The notes under the pieces: generated by a model
Databases searched by the model: none
What the model was told of the DNA's origin: nothing
Seen by the model: the letters and a program-made list of their open reading frames with translations, nothing else
Shown here: positions 37,285 through 45,300 of the stretch, in pieces
Layout of the letters: each line of letters opens with the position of its first letter
How positions within the stretch are numbered: the stretch's first letter is position 1
Program-made: the position numbers and the translations under genes
Source: Nocardia stercoris
Lineage (GTDB): Bacteria; Actinomycetota; Actinomycetes; Mycobacteriales; Mycobacteriaceae
NCBI RefSeq assembly: GCF_003696265.1
Contig: NZ_RFFH01000007.1
Coordinates: forward strand, 310,001 to 374,000
Length of the DNA: 64,000 nt
Direction of reading: 5' to 3'

Positions 37285-37979
37285 ATGGGGGACGTTCAGG
37301 AGCACAGGGCCAATGTCGCGATGCCCGAAGCCCGAATCGGCGCAGTACGGATCGGCGCCAAGGATATCTCCGCCAACCCGGAATGGCGCCATCAGGACAT
37401 CCGCTGCATTGGATGCGATGCCGAGCTCCATCCGGTCAGCCCCAAGCCGACCGAGACCAAGCGGCAGCAGCCAGCCACACTTCCGACGCAACCCACGCCA
37501 CGACGGAAGCAACAAGCATGGTGGGGCCTGTATATACAACGTTGACGAACGCATCCGAGTCATCGTCCGCGAGGCCGGCGAGGAACTCGAGGCCGACCAC
37601 CACGGCTCGGGCGAGCGTTACCGTCTGGTCATACCGGAGGCCCACGGCAAGACCGAATCCCGCATCAGTATCGGTGGTGGTGTCCTGGTGGTTGCGACGA
37701 AGCTGGGAACTCTGCTCAACACCGCAGCGAAAATCGCTGTCCTAATGCAGAGCTACGCCGACCGAGGCGTCGACCCGAACATCGAGTGGAACGCCTCGTG
37801 CCAGGGCGAACCGGTGAAGTGGCTGAACTTCCTCTACGCTCCGGAACGACTTCACACGCTCAGTAAGCGGCTGTCCCTCAACAGCTCCGGACTGAACCAC
37901 CCCGTGGCGATCGTGTTCCGCCCTCGACGGCCGCAGTCCCGACAGCTACGAACTCACGCTGTCACCAGCAGCAGCCTGA
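37285..37979 (+). pseudogene. CoiA-like zinc-finger protein gene broken by two frameshifts
   Basis: Three frames read in sequence give one sensible protein. Frame A from 37285 or 37321 encodes PEARIGAVRIGAKDI, then IRCIGCDAELHPV, one half of a zinc finger. Near 37445-37470 the sense moves to frame B (PHFRRNPRH, CIYNVDERIRVIVREAG, to NHPVAIVFRP). Near 37922 it moves to frame C (LDGRSPDSYELTLSPAAA) with a stop at 37977-37979. The CxxC...HF layout resembles the N-terminus of CoiA-type proteins, tied to DNA uptake or mobile elements. Either the gene is decayed or there are sequencing errors. Confidence 0.65.
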
Positions 37980-38052
37980 ACCACCCTCAGCTCCCTGTCC
38001 ACCATTCGGGGGCAACCTCATGCCACTGCCGCCACGCTGGGCCGTGCCGTTG

Positions 38053-38859
38053 TCAGCCGTAGAATTCGATCAGCGCCGGTGCCAGGGCAGCGGCTTTGAC
38101 CAGGTGGGTTTGGCCGGGCAGGATCCGGTGCTCGGCACCCGGGATCGCCGCGGCCAGTGCTGCGTTGGCATTGCGTATCCAGGCGGGACTTTTGCTGCCT
38201 ACTATGATGGTGACCGGCAGGTCGAGCCCGGCCCAGCGAGCCGTGGGAAGTTCTCGGCCCCGCTGGAATTCGGCCACGTACTGGATGTCGTAGGCCATGG
38301 TAGGGGCCACCGTCTTCAGATGACTCCAGCCGGGGAAGAACGGGAACGCGGCCACCATCAGGGCAGGCAGACGTACGCCCTGCCGCATGAAGTATTTGAT
38401 CGCGGCACCGCTCTTGCCCTGTGCCAGTAGGGAATTCAGATGCTCGACATAGTCGGCAGGCAGCGGCGGGCGGGTGTCGTCGACCACGAACGGCACCTCG
38501 TAAAGGGCGACCTTGCGTGCCGATCGCCCGCTCAACAGCCAGTCCAAGATCAGACCGCCGCCCGACGAAATGCCATACAGCATCACCGGTTCCGCTCCCA
38601 GGCCGATGACCGCGTCGAGATCCTCGAATTCGCGCTCGACGTCGACCGGACGGTTGTCGCCGCTGCCGCCCCGTCCGCGCCGGTCGTAGGTGTAGACGGT
38701 GTACCGGCTCGAAAGAGCCTCGGCGAGAGCCTTGTTGGGGCCGAATTCCTGGGCGGCGAGCGCACCGTCCACGAGGACGACGGCCGGGCCCGAACCGTAT
38801 CTGGTGTAGGTGATCGTGGTGCCGTCCTTGGAGTCGACGGTGCCGATGCTGGTCTCCAT
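38053..38859 (-). CDS. Alpha/beta hydrolase
   Basis: 268-residue cytoplasmic alpha/beta hydrolase, last gene of the padR operon. The nucleophile elbow GISSGG holds Ser98, the oxyanion region is VVLVDGALAAQ, and a late His lies in PGQTHLVKA with an acid candidate before it. The YDRRGRGGSGDN stretch after strand 4 is typical of the family. The ATG overlaps the stop of the reductase gene by 1 bp (TGATG). Substrate unknown; the context suggests detoxification. Confidence 0.92.
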   Translation of the reverse strand: METSIGTVDSKDGTTITYTRYGSGPAVVLVDGALAAQEFGPNKALAEALSSRYTVYTYDRRGRGGSGDNRPVDVEREFEDLDAVIGLGAEPVMLYGISSGGGLILDWLLSGRSARKVALYEVPFVVDDTRPPLPADYVEHLNSLLAQGKSGAAIKYFMRQGVRLPALMVAAFPFFPGWSHLKTVAPTMAYDIQYVAEFQRGRELPTARWAGLDLPVTIIVGSKSPAWIRNANAALAAAIPGAEHRILPGQTHLVKAAALAPALIEFYG

Positions 38860-39404
38860 CAGTTGTCCTTGCTGTAGGTCAGGGATTGGATACTGCTGCC
38901 GAAAGTGGTTGCGGCGCGGAGTCGTAAGGGGAGTCTCGGGCCGTTCTCGGGGAACAGGCGCTGCCCGGAACCCACGACGAGGGGGTGCAGCATGAGAACG
39001 AGATCATCCAGAAGCCCGTGGTCGAGCAGCGTCCGGACCAATCTGATGCTGCCGTGCACGGCGATCGCGCGGCCTGGCTGTTGCTTGAGCTCGCTGAGCT
39101 CCTCGACCAGCCGCTCGGGCGCGAGCACGGTGGTGTTCTTCCACTGCGGATCCCGCAGTGTCGACGACACCACAAGCCGCGGGGTGAAATTGAACCAGTC
39201 GGCCATTTCCCCGTCCCGGTCCGGCCAGGTGGCGGCGAAGATATCGTAGGTCTTACGCCCGAGCAGCAGGGTGTCGGCGGCCTGCAGCCCCGCCGTCACC
39301 GCCTGCTGGGTCGCGTCGTCGTGATACGGAAAGTGCCAGTTCTCGGGCGCTTCCACCACGCCGTCCAGGGATAGGTAGACGTTGGCGGTGATGCGGCGGC
39401 TCAT
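38859..39404 (-). CDS. Dihydrofolate reductase-fold protein (RibD C-terminal type)
   Basis: 181-residue NADPH-binding reductase of the RibD_C/YyaP group. It starts RRITANVYLSLDGVVE and has LLGRKTYDIFAATWP, AVHGSIRLVRTLLDHGL and LHPLVVGSGQRLFPE, all typical. True folate reduction is unlikely; most members have unknown substrates. The ATG at 39404 overlaps the stop of the 32-codon micro-ORF by 4 bp and has no good ribosome site of its own, so translation probably depends on coupling. Confidence 0.9.
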   Translation of the reverse strand: MSRRITANVYLSLDGVVEAPENWHFPYHDDATQQAVTAGLQAADTLLLGRKTYDIFAATWPDRDGEMADWFNFTPRLVVSSTLRDPQWKNTTVLAPERLVEELSELKQQPGRAIAVHGSIRLVRTLLDHGLLDDLVLMLHPLVVGSGQRLFPENGPRLPLRLRAATTFGSSIQSLTYSKDN

Positions 39405-39499
39405 GCCACGTCCGGCCGGACGTAGGTCGAACTCACGGCACCGCAGGCCAGGGGACGGCAGTCGGTGAGCGTGGGGTTGGATGTGCGGATGATATTCAT
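39401..39499 (-). CDS. 32-residue micro-ORF within the padR-DUF998 operon
   Basis: A 33-codon frame fits exactly between two genes: its ATG overlaps the DUF998 stop by 4 bp (ATGA) and its stop overlaps the next ATG by 4 bp (ATGA). An AGGAGA site lies about 6 nt upstream. The peptide begins MNIIRTSNP, has cysteines at 14 and 19, a Ser/Thr-rich segment near 23-25 and ends YVRPDVA. It has no membrane segment. I recognise no family. It could be a small functional protein, a modified-peptide precursor or only a coupling device. Confidence 0.6.
   Translation of the reverse strand: MNIIRTSNPTLTDCRPLACGAVSSTYVRPDVA
39408..39423. promoter_or_regulatory. 16-bp perfect palindrome at the reductase start
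   Basis: ACGTCCGGCCGGACGT is a perfect palindrome lying inside the last codons of the micro-ORF, 3 nt before the reductase start. In mRNA it could fold and mask the start until a ribosome passes; in DNA it could bind a dimeric protein. Inference only. Confidence 0.4.
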
Positions 39500-40221
39500 T
39501 GCCGTGTCTCCTCGGTGTCGGGATCGACGGCTGTGCGGGTAGCGTGCCAGCCGAGTGCGGCGAAGCATGCGAGGACTTCGGTGACCAGCACGCGCTCGAC
39601 GATTCCGCTGATACCGTGCTCGGCGGCATCGGGGGTAGCGCGGAAAGTGAGGAAGAACAGAATGATCAGCGCCAGAGTGATCGGCCCGGCGTAGCGAAGA
39701 CGGCGGCCGAACCGCTGCCACCGCGGCGCTTCGCGCAGATAGCCGCCGGCCACCGGGAATGCGACGACGGGAACGAGGATGCCGAAGGCGAATCCGAGCA
39801 GGTGCGGGATCGGCTGGGCGAGAGTGAACAAGCCGTCGATGATCATGCCCACGCCGGTTGCGGACAACAGTGCGATCGACCAGCTGCGCCGCTGGTGATC
39901 GGCATGGTCGACGGTGGCGAAGGCCGCCGGCACACCGGCGAGGACGAGTACGCCGGTGACAATGAAGGCGGCGTTCATATAGGGCGCGGTGGCGCCGATG
40001 CCGAGCCCGCTGATGGGCTGGCTGATCGCGGAGTAGTGACGGAAGTGGTGGCCGAAGAGTGTGTAGCCCGGGCTCAGCACGCCCAGCACCATCCAGACGG
40101 CGGTGAAGCCGACCGGCGCGGCAGCCAGTGCCAGTGCCAGTGACAGCAACCGCGGCCAGCGGGCCACGGCGAAGGACGCGGTGGGCATGGCGACTTCGCG
40201 TCCAGCGCGAGATTCGGGCAT
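39496..40221 (-). CDS. DUF998 family membrane protein
   Basis: 241-residue integral membrane protein with about six hydrophobic helices starting near residue 20. The pattern HYSAISQPISGLGIG early and LAQPIPHLLGFAFGILVPVVAF later fits the DUF998 (PF06197) family, of unknown function. The ATG at 40221 has a GAGGAG site about 10 nt upstream; a longer frame to 40263 exists. It follows padR by 129 bp and overlaps the micro-ORF by 4 bp. Confidence 0.87.
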   Translation of the reverse strand: MPESRAGREVAMPTASFAVARWPRLLSLALALAAAPVGFTAVWMVLGVLSPGYTLFGHHFRHYSAISQPISGLGIGATAPYMNAAFIVTGVLVLAGVPAAFATVDHADHQRRSWSIALLSATGVGMIIDGLFTLAQPIPHLLGFAFGILVPVVAFPVAGGYLREAPRWQRFGRRLRYAGPITLALIILFFLTFRATPDAAEHGISGIVERVLVTEVLACFAALGWHATRTAVDPDTEETRQ

Positions 40222-40350
40222 GGGTACAGCTCCTCGATCAACAGGGCAAACCGGAGGTGGCAACCGGAACTGTCACGTTCCGGCTACGCGAACTGGGCAC
40301 AGCGCCGTGTTCTCTCCACTGACGATGTCGAGGCCTGGCGCGATCACCGC

Positions 40351-40971
40351 TCACGGTTCGGACGCGGCAGCGGGGTCGCGGCGGGCGTGGTGCGCGGCCC
40401 ACTCGGGCCCCCACCCGGTCTCGGGATCGGTGATGTCGGTGATGAAACGCGCCACGAACGCCAGTTCCGCCTCGAGGATGGCCAGCCGGTAGTTCTCCTC
40501 GACCTGAAACAGCGGATGCAGCCCCTGCGCCAAGCAGGCCGTAACCGACTCCGTGATCTCGGCACGCTGCTGCTCGAGCGCGGCCTGGCGGCGGCGTAGC
40601 AAAGCCACCACCTCGTCCGGATGCAGCGCCCCGATCAACGACAACGCGGCCACGAACTGCGGATACTCGTGCGCGGGTTGCCCGATCAGCTCCCGGAGCC
40701 AATCGAACAGCTCGCCACGCCCAGCACCGGTGAGCGCGTAGACGGTGCGCTCGGGACGCTCGCTGTCGCGAATCGTCGCCTGCGCCTCGATCAACCCCGC
40801 CCTGACCAGCTGGTTGACCACCATGTACAGCGAGCCACGGTTGTACTTGATGCTCCGCGCGTGATCGCGAGCGACCAACAGCTCACCGATCTCGTATGGA
40901 TGCATCGGGCGCTCGGTCAGATAACTCAGCACCGCCAGCCCCAACAGGTTCCGCACCGGACGTTTCGCCAC
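40351..40971 (-). CDS. PadR-family transcriptional regulator, operon leader
   Basis: 206-residue PadR regulator resembling the one at 27009. The winged helix is clear (RNLLGLAVLSYLTERPMHPY, then RGSLYMVVNQLVRAGLIE) with a helical C-terminal domain. The GTG at 40971 is the best start because GGAGG lies 5 nt upstream; a second GTG at 40974 and a TTG at 40983 are in frame. A perfect operator-like palindrome lies 13 bp upstream, so autoregulation of the whole leftward operon is likely. Confidence 0.93.
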   Translation of the reverse strand: MAKRPVRNLLGLAVLSYLTERPMHPYEIGELLVARDHARSIKYNRGSLYMVVNQLVRAGLIEAQATIRDSERPERTVYALTGAGRGELFDWLRELIGQPAHEYPQFVAALSLIGALHPDEVVALLRRRQAALEQQRAEITESVTACLAQGLHPLFQVEENYRLAILEAELAFVARFITDITDPETGWGPEWAAHHARRDPAAASEP

Positions 40972-40984
40972 CACGACCTCCAAT

Positions 40985-41000
40985 TAGTTGACATCAACTA
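40985..41000. promoter_or_regulatory. Candidate PadR operator, proximal
   Basis: TAGTTGA-CA-TCAACTA, a perfect 7-bp inverted repeat with a 2-bp spacer, immediately upstream of the padR ribosome site. It would block transcription of padR and the operon. Confidence 0.65.
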
Positions 41001-41012
41001 TAAGGGATGTAA

Positions 41013-41030
41013 ATAGTCAGGATCAACTAT
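41013..41030. promoter_or_regulatory. Candidate PadR operator, distal half-match
   Basis: ATAGTCA...TCAACTAT shares the TCAACTA half-site of the proximal operator, with 5-bp perfect outer arms. The centres of the two sites are about 29 bp apart, nearly three helical turns, which would place two dimers on one DNA face. Confidence 0.5.
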
Positions 41031-41144
41031 TGCGGGAATACCGCTTCGTAGTCGTGTTCTTCCCCTCGTCAGTTGGCCTCCCCCGGCTCTCCGGAGTCAC
41101 GTTGCTAGATTCTTGTGCCACCCCGATCTGAAGGAGTGGTACGG

Positions 41145-41310
41145 GACGGCGTGGGTACCCGCCGAAGTTTCGGCGCAAGGTCCTGGATTTGGTCGAGGCC
41201 GGGCGTCCGGTCGCCGACGTCACGCGTGATCTCGGGATCGGCGATCTACACCTGGCGGTCGACCGCGGCCTGGAGTCGGGGACCCCGGCCGGATACGCTG
41301 CAACCTGCAT
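41145..41310 (+). mobile_element. Remnant of IS3-family transposase OrfA
   Basis: A plus frame reads YPPKFRRKVLDLVEAGRPVADVTRDLGIG and ends VDRGLESG, considered in short parts. This matches the N-terminal helix-turn-helix of IS3-type OrfA proteins, with the central TIYxWRxQ part missing. No OrfB or terminal repeats are seen. The rest of 41031-41496 shows no gene. Confidence 0.7.
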
Positions 41311-41496
41311 CCACCGATAACCGACTCCCACACGCGGTGGACCGACCGTCACATGCCCTCGCGGGTCAGGTTGGCCTCGAACTCGGCGACCATCGGCTTA
41401 CGGAACACCCCGACACCGCGGGCATTGCTGCGAGGTTCGGACTCAGGACCACACTTCGGATCGACGGCCTTGCCACAAAGCGCAACGCTCTGTGCC

Positions 41497-42393
41497 CTAC
41501 CGGCTGATCCGGCGCGGGACCATCAGCGTGGCGAGTTTGTCCGGGTTGCGGATGGCGTAGAGGTTGGTGATCCTCCCGCCGAAGATCTCGATCAGGAAGA
41601 CACCTTCGAGCAGGTCGCCACGGTAGGCGACCATCGCGGGCATGTTGCTGTAGTTGACCATCTCTATCCGCATGTCCGACGTAGGCCGCCTGGCGTGGAA
41701 CAGATTTACCAGGACCGCGGCCACCTTCTCCGCGCCCACCACCGGTCGGCGCGCTGCGGTGGCCTTGCCACCGCTGTCGGCCGTCCAGGTGACCTCGGGA
41801 GCGAGGAGCGAGAGCAGCCCGACCGTGTCCCCAGTGGTCGCCGCTGTCATGAACTGTTCGGTGATTCGCGCGACCTCCGCTGCATCGACGGGCTCGAAGC
41901 GTTTACGTCGCGCGTGCACGTGGGAGCGCGCACGGTGGGCCACCTGGCGTACCGTCATCACGGATTTGCTAACCGCTGCGGCGATCTCGTCATAGTCGAA
42001 GCCGAACACCTCGCGCAGCACGAACACTGCGCGCTCGTGTGGAGTGAGGGTTTCCAGCAGCACGAGCATCGCCATCGACACCGACTCGGCGAGCACCAGA
42101 TCCGCCGACGCGTCATGCTCGTCGACCAGCAGCGGTTCGGGCAGCCACGGGCCGATGTAGTCCTCACGACGGCGAGTACTGGCGCGCACGGAGTTGAGCG
42201 CTTGACGGGTCACCAGCCGCGCCAGATACGACTTGGCGTCACGCACGGTCGTCAGGTCTACCTCTGCCCAGCGCAGGTAGCTGTCTTGCAGCACGTCATC
42301 GGATTCGGTTGCCGAGCCGAGGATTTCGTAGACGATCGTGAACAGCAGCGGCCGCAGCAGGGTGAAACGCGCGGCATGCTCGTCGGGCGTCAT
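41497..42393 (-). CDS. sigJ: ECF41-type RNA polymerase sigma factor (SigJ-like)
   Basis: 298-residue ECF sigma factor with a fused SnoaL-like C-terminal domain. Region 2 (SDDVLQDSYLRW) and region 4 (LTPHERAVFVLREVFGFDY) are clear. The linker WLPEPLL and the C-terminal motifs DSGGK and NPDKL mark the ECF41 group, where the C-terminal domain controls activity instead of an anti-sigma factor. The ATG overlaps the oxidoreductase stop by 4 bp (ATGA). In this group the partner gene is usually a redox enzyme and the main target, as here. Confidence 0.93.
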   Translation of the reverse strand: MTPDEHAARFTLLRPLLFTIVYEILGSATESDDVLQDSYLRWAEVDLTTVRDAKSYLARLVTRQALNSVRASTRRREDYIGPWLPEPLLVDEHDASADLVLAESVSMAMLVLLETLTPHERAVFVLREVFGFDYDEIAAAVSKSVMTVRQVAHRARSHVHARRKRFEPVDAAEVARITEQFMTAATTGDTVGLLSLLAPEVTWTADSGGKATAARRPVVGAEKVAAVLVNLFHARRPTSDMRIEMVNYSNMPAMVAYRGDLLEGVFLIEIFGGRITNLYAIRNPDKLATLMVPRRISR

Positions 42394-43574
42394 GCGGACG
42401 TGACCAATTGTGCGATGGAGGCCGATTGTTCGGGACGCGGGCCGCCCTTGAGCCAGGCCAGCGAACCCGGTTTGCGGGCCTCCCGGCGGATTTTGGTTAC
42501 CCCGATCTTGCAGGTCATCTCTTTGATTCTTGCGCCCGCGCGGCCGCCGATGTACAGGTTCATCGCGATGTCGTCTTTGCGCGCGAGCTGTCGGATCCCG
42601 GCGCGGCGGCCGAGGCTGACGCAGGTTCCCAACAGGGCCAGGTCGATCGCCGCAGGTTCGGTGCCCGCGATATGGCTCAGCACGGTGTTGGCGGCCTGAG
42701 CTCCCAGCGGCCCCGCCCCCTGGCCACTCATCCGCAGCGGCTGGTCCGAGGGCGCGGCGGCGTCGCCGGTCGCCACGATGCGCTCGTCATCGATGCTCGT
42801 CAGTGTCTCGTCGGTGAGCAACCGGCCTAGTGCATCGGTGCGCAGCCCACTGTCGGCCGCCAGTTTCGGCACTCCGAAACCTGTCGTCCAGATGGTCAGT
42901 GCGCTCGGACGCACCTCACCGCAGGCAAGAACGACCGCATCGGGTCGAACCTCGGTCACCCTGCTGGCCTCGAGCACGCCGACTCCGTGTCGCGACATCC
43001 ACCTGGCGACGTAACGGCGGCCCGGCGCACTCAGTGCCGGCATCAGGCATCCGCCACACACCAGGGCGACCATGCGACCTTGTTCGGCCAGTTCAGCAGC
43101 CGTTTCGATACCGGTTGCCCCGCCGCCGACCACGGTGATCGGAGCATCGAGGGGCAAGTCGGCGAGCCTGGCGTGCAGCCGCTGCGCGGACTCGAATTCA
43201 GCGACGGGGAAGGCGAACTCGGCGGCCCCGGGCACCGACGGAATCGCCGCGGTGCTGCCGACTGCGTAGATGACGTGGTCGTAGTCCAGCGCGCCCCCCG
43301 ACGCCAGCCGCACCGCGCGGGCGGCGGTGTCGATGCGTGTGGCGGTGTCGACCACCAGCTCGATACCCTCCCCGAGCAGCGTGCCGTAATCGACGGTCGC
43401 ATCGCCGGTACCGGCCACCAACTGGTGCAACCGGACTCGATCGACAAACCTCGGGCGGGGATTCACCAGCGTGATATCGACGTCGGTGCGCAGCCGCAGG
43501 TGATTGGCCGCGACGGTGCCGGCATAGCCGCCGCCGATAACGACAACCTTGTGGTGTGTGTTGTGTTCAGTCAT
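42390..43574 (-). CDS. NAD(P)/FAD-dependent oxidoreductase (NDH-2-like)
   Basis: 394-residue pyridine-nucleotide flavoprotein. It has an N-terminal FAD motif VVVIGGGYAGTVAANHLR, a second nucleotide motif ITVVGGGATGIETAAELAEQG and the C-terminal IVATGDAAAPS. It resembles type II NADH dehydrogenases and ferredoxin-type reductases, though membrane-binding C-terminal helices are not obvious. The ATG at 43574 has a GAGGG stretch upstream. It is coupled to the ECF41 sigma factor and probably is its target. Confidence 0.92.
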   Translation of the reverse strand: MTEHNTHHKVVVIGGGYAGTVAANHLRLRTDVDITLVNPRPRFVDRVRLHQLVAGTGDATVDYGTLLGEGIELVVDTATRIDTAARAVRLASGGALDYDHVIYAVGSTAAIPSVPGAAEFAFPVAEFESAQRLHARLADLPLDAPITVVGGGATGIETAAELAEQGRMVALVCGGCLMPALSAPGRRYVARWMSRHGVGVLEASRVTEVRPDAVVLACGEVRPSALTIWTTGFGVPKLAADSGLRTDALGRLLTDETLTSIDDERIVATGDAAAPSDQPLRMSGQGAGPLGAQAANTVLSHIAGTEPAAIDLALLGTCVSLGRRAGIRQLARKDDIAMNLYIGGRAGARIKEMTCKIGVTKIRREARKPGSLAWLKGGPRPEQSASIAQLVTSA

Positions 43575-43582
43575 GCCCTCAA

Positions 43583-43609
43583 GACACCGCGAATCACCCA
43601 GACATGACA
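43583..43609 (-). promoter_or_regulatory. Candidate ECF41 promoter
   Basis: On the minus strand TGTCATG (43603-43609), a 16-bp spacer and TGTC (43583-43586) resemble the ECF41 consensus TGTCACA-N16-CGTC. It lies directly before the oxidoreductase ATG, so the transcript would be nearly leaderless. Confidence 0.45.
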
Positions 43610-43657
43610 CGATGCGACGTGACGTGCGCCACTCGCACTCGATGGAGAGCGTCGGAG

Positions 43658-44140
43658 TCATCCGCCGAGAGCAAGGCGGGTATTCATGTTGAGTTCGACC
43701 TCGCCGTACGGCAGTACATGCGACCAGAACAGCGGGGTCAGGCCGCGCTCGTCCTCGGCGGTAAGTACGCCGTCCCAATCCGGATCGGCGAGGATGTCCT
43801 GGATCATGAGCGTGTTGACGTAGACCATGGCGGCCCGACAGATCCTCAGGCACAGCATGCTCATCTCCTGCTCGTCGCGCCGGTTGGATGCCAGCTCGGA
43901 GTTCTTGCCGTAGAAGATGATCGAGTTCCCGCGGTTCCATGATTCGATCACGTTCAGCCCGTCGTTGATCTCCCGCTGAAGCCCTCTCGACACCAGATAG
44001 CGGGCCATAAACACTGCCTTCTGGGCGCGGCCGAGTTCGATCATCGCCTGGTAGGTGGGGTGGGCGGCGTTGGCCTTCATGAACCGGCGCAGGATCGCCT
44101 CCGTGGAGGCGGTGCCGGTGACGGATGCCGCACTGGCGGC
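43658..44140 (-). mobile_element. C-terminal remnant of a Tn3-family transposase
   Basis: A frame with ATG at 44080, open back to about 44140, reads ASTEAILRRF, HPTYQAMIELGRAQK, IESWNRGNSIIFYGK, NRRDEQEMSMLCLRI, VYVNTLMIQ and LTPLFWSHV. This is the catalytic end of Tn3 transposases (full length near 1000 residues); only about 160 residues remain. The N-terminal part, resolvase and inverted repeats are absent. Confidence 0.85.
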
Positions 44141-44319
44141 CGTTCACGCGGCCGCCTTGGAACTGGGCCGGCAGTTGTTCGGACCGTTTCTGCGCAGTGG
44201 GGTCGACCTCGGCGGGCTCACGGCGGAGCAGTTGCAGGCCGCGACCGACCAGCGCGCGAGAGCAATCCTCACCGCTGATCTGTCTGCGCAACAATCGAAT
44301 TGACGCTGGAGCACCCACA

Positions 44320-44590
44320 TCCAGATCCGCCACCAGAGTTGTGTCCGGCATAGTGGTGTACCAGCATCGCGGATTCCGTGAAATCCTTGGAATCCAAGTC
44401 ACTTCCGGCGAAGACGGTGGCGGCTGGCTGGCGTTGTTCCGCCACCTGGTCGCCCGCGGCCTGGCCGGGGTCCATCTCGTCACCTGCCACGCTGGCCTGG
44501 TCGCCGCGATCGACGCGACCCTGCCGGCGCGTCCTGGCAACACCGCCGCACCGACTACACGGTGATTCTGATATCGAGCTCGTTGCCTCG
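44320..44590 (+). mobile_element. Remnant of an IS256-family transposase
   Basis: The plus frame reads FREILGIQVTSGEDGGGW, LALFRHLVARGLAGVHLVT and LVAAIDATLP, as in the core of IS256/mutator transposases. Near 44520 the sense moves to another frame (GASWQHRRTDYT), and a second shift is likely near 44340. Both ends of the gene are missing. The rest of 44141-44726 shows no gene. Confidence 0.8.
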
Positions 44591-44726
44591 GTTCGGACGC
44601 TGCCGCATTCGGTGTTCGATCGGTAGACTCCGAGCCGCTGGTTGATGACAGCGATGTGGATCGTGGCCTGGTAACGGACGGCGAGAGCATTCGCACAGTC
44701 GCTGCACCGCAGCCGAATTCGCTGCA

Positions 44727-45209
44727 TTACCGGGCCAGCGCCGCCGTCGCCATCTGTCCCGCGCGGCCTACCCGCTCGAGGAATCCTGCCAGCAACTCCA
44801 GTTCGGCCGGGGAGTATTCGGCACACAACTCGTCCATGGCGTCGTTCATCCCGGCGAACTGACCGTAGATCTCGGCCAGCCGCTCGGGCCGGGTACGGAC
44901 CGCGACACTGCGGCGGTCGTCCGCCGCACGCTCCCGCACGATCCAGCCGGCGGTCTCCAGGCGATCCAGTATTCCGGTCAGCGTGGCCGGATGGATTCCG
45001 GCCCGGCCCGCCAGCTCCTTGGGCGCGATCGGCCCGTGCGCGGCGATCAGGTCCAGGCATTCCAGATCCGCGTCCTTGATGCGCAACCTGGCCCCGACCT
45101 GGCGATTGAGCAGACCTAGCTGAGCGTGTACCCGGCGCAGGTCGTCTTTGATGCGCGTCTCCAGCCGACGGCGGTGACGCGGATCACCCCCATTTGATAC
45201 GGAAGTCAT
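44727..45209 (-). CDS. MarR-family transcriptional regulator
   Basis: 160-residue winged-helix regulator. The recognition part IHPATLTGILDRLETAGWIVRE and the wing DDRRSVAVRTRPE are typical of MarR. Such proteins sense phenolic or oxidant ligands. The ATG at 45209 has a GGAGAAG site. It is divergent from the NmrA-like/hemerythrin operon, and a pair of inverted operator-like sites fills the gap, one overlapping its own start codon. Confidence 0.93.
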   Translation of the reverse strand: MTSVSNGGDPRHRRRLETRIKDDLRRVHAQLGLLNRQVGARLRIKDADLECLDLIAAHGPIAPKELAGRAGIHPATLTGILDRLETAGWIVRERAADDRRSVAVRTRPERLAEIYGQFAGMNDAMDELCAEYSPAELELLAGFLERVGRAGQMATAALAR

Positions 45210-45248
45210 ATCTTCTCCAACTCGAACTAGATAGTATGACTTTCGTAT
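45197..45248. promoter_or_regulatory. Paired operator between marR and the NmrA-like gene
   Basis: ATACGGAAGTCATA (45197-45210) and its inverse TATGACTTTCGTAT (45235-45248) match at 13 of 14 positions. The left copy overlaps the marR ATG and the right copy lies in the divergent promoter region. Binding by the MarR protein would control both directions. Confidence 0.6.
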
Positions 45249-45300
45249 TTTACGACAGTCGATGAGTTCGAGGGGCTCGCCGACAACGAGAGGTCCACAC

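Noticed and set aside
44055..44303. 82-residue plus frame between transposon remnants
   Set aside because: It overlaps the Tn3 remnant antisense and shows no homology, although its alanine-rich part looks protein-like.
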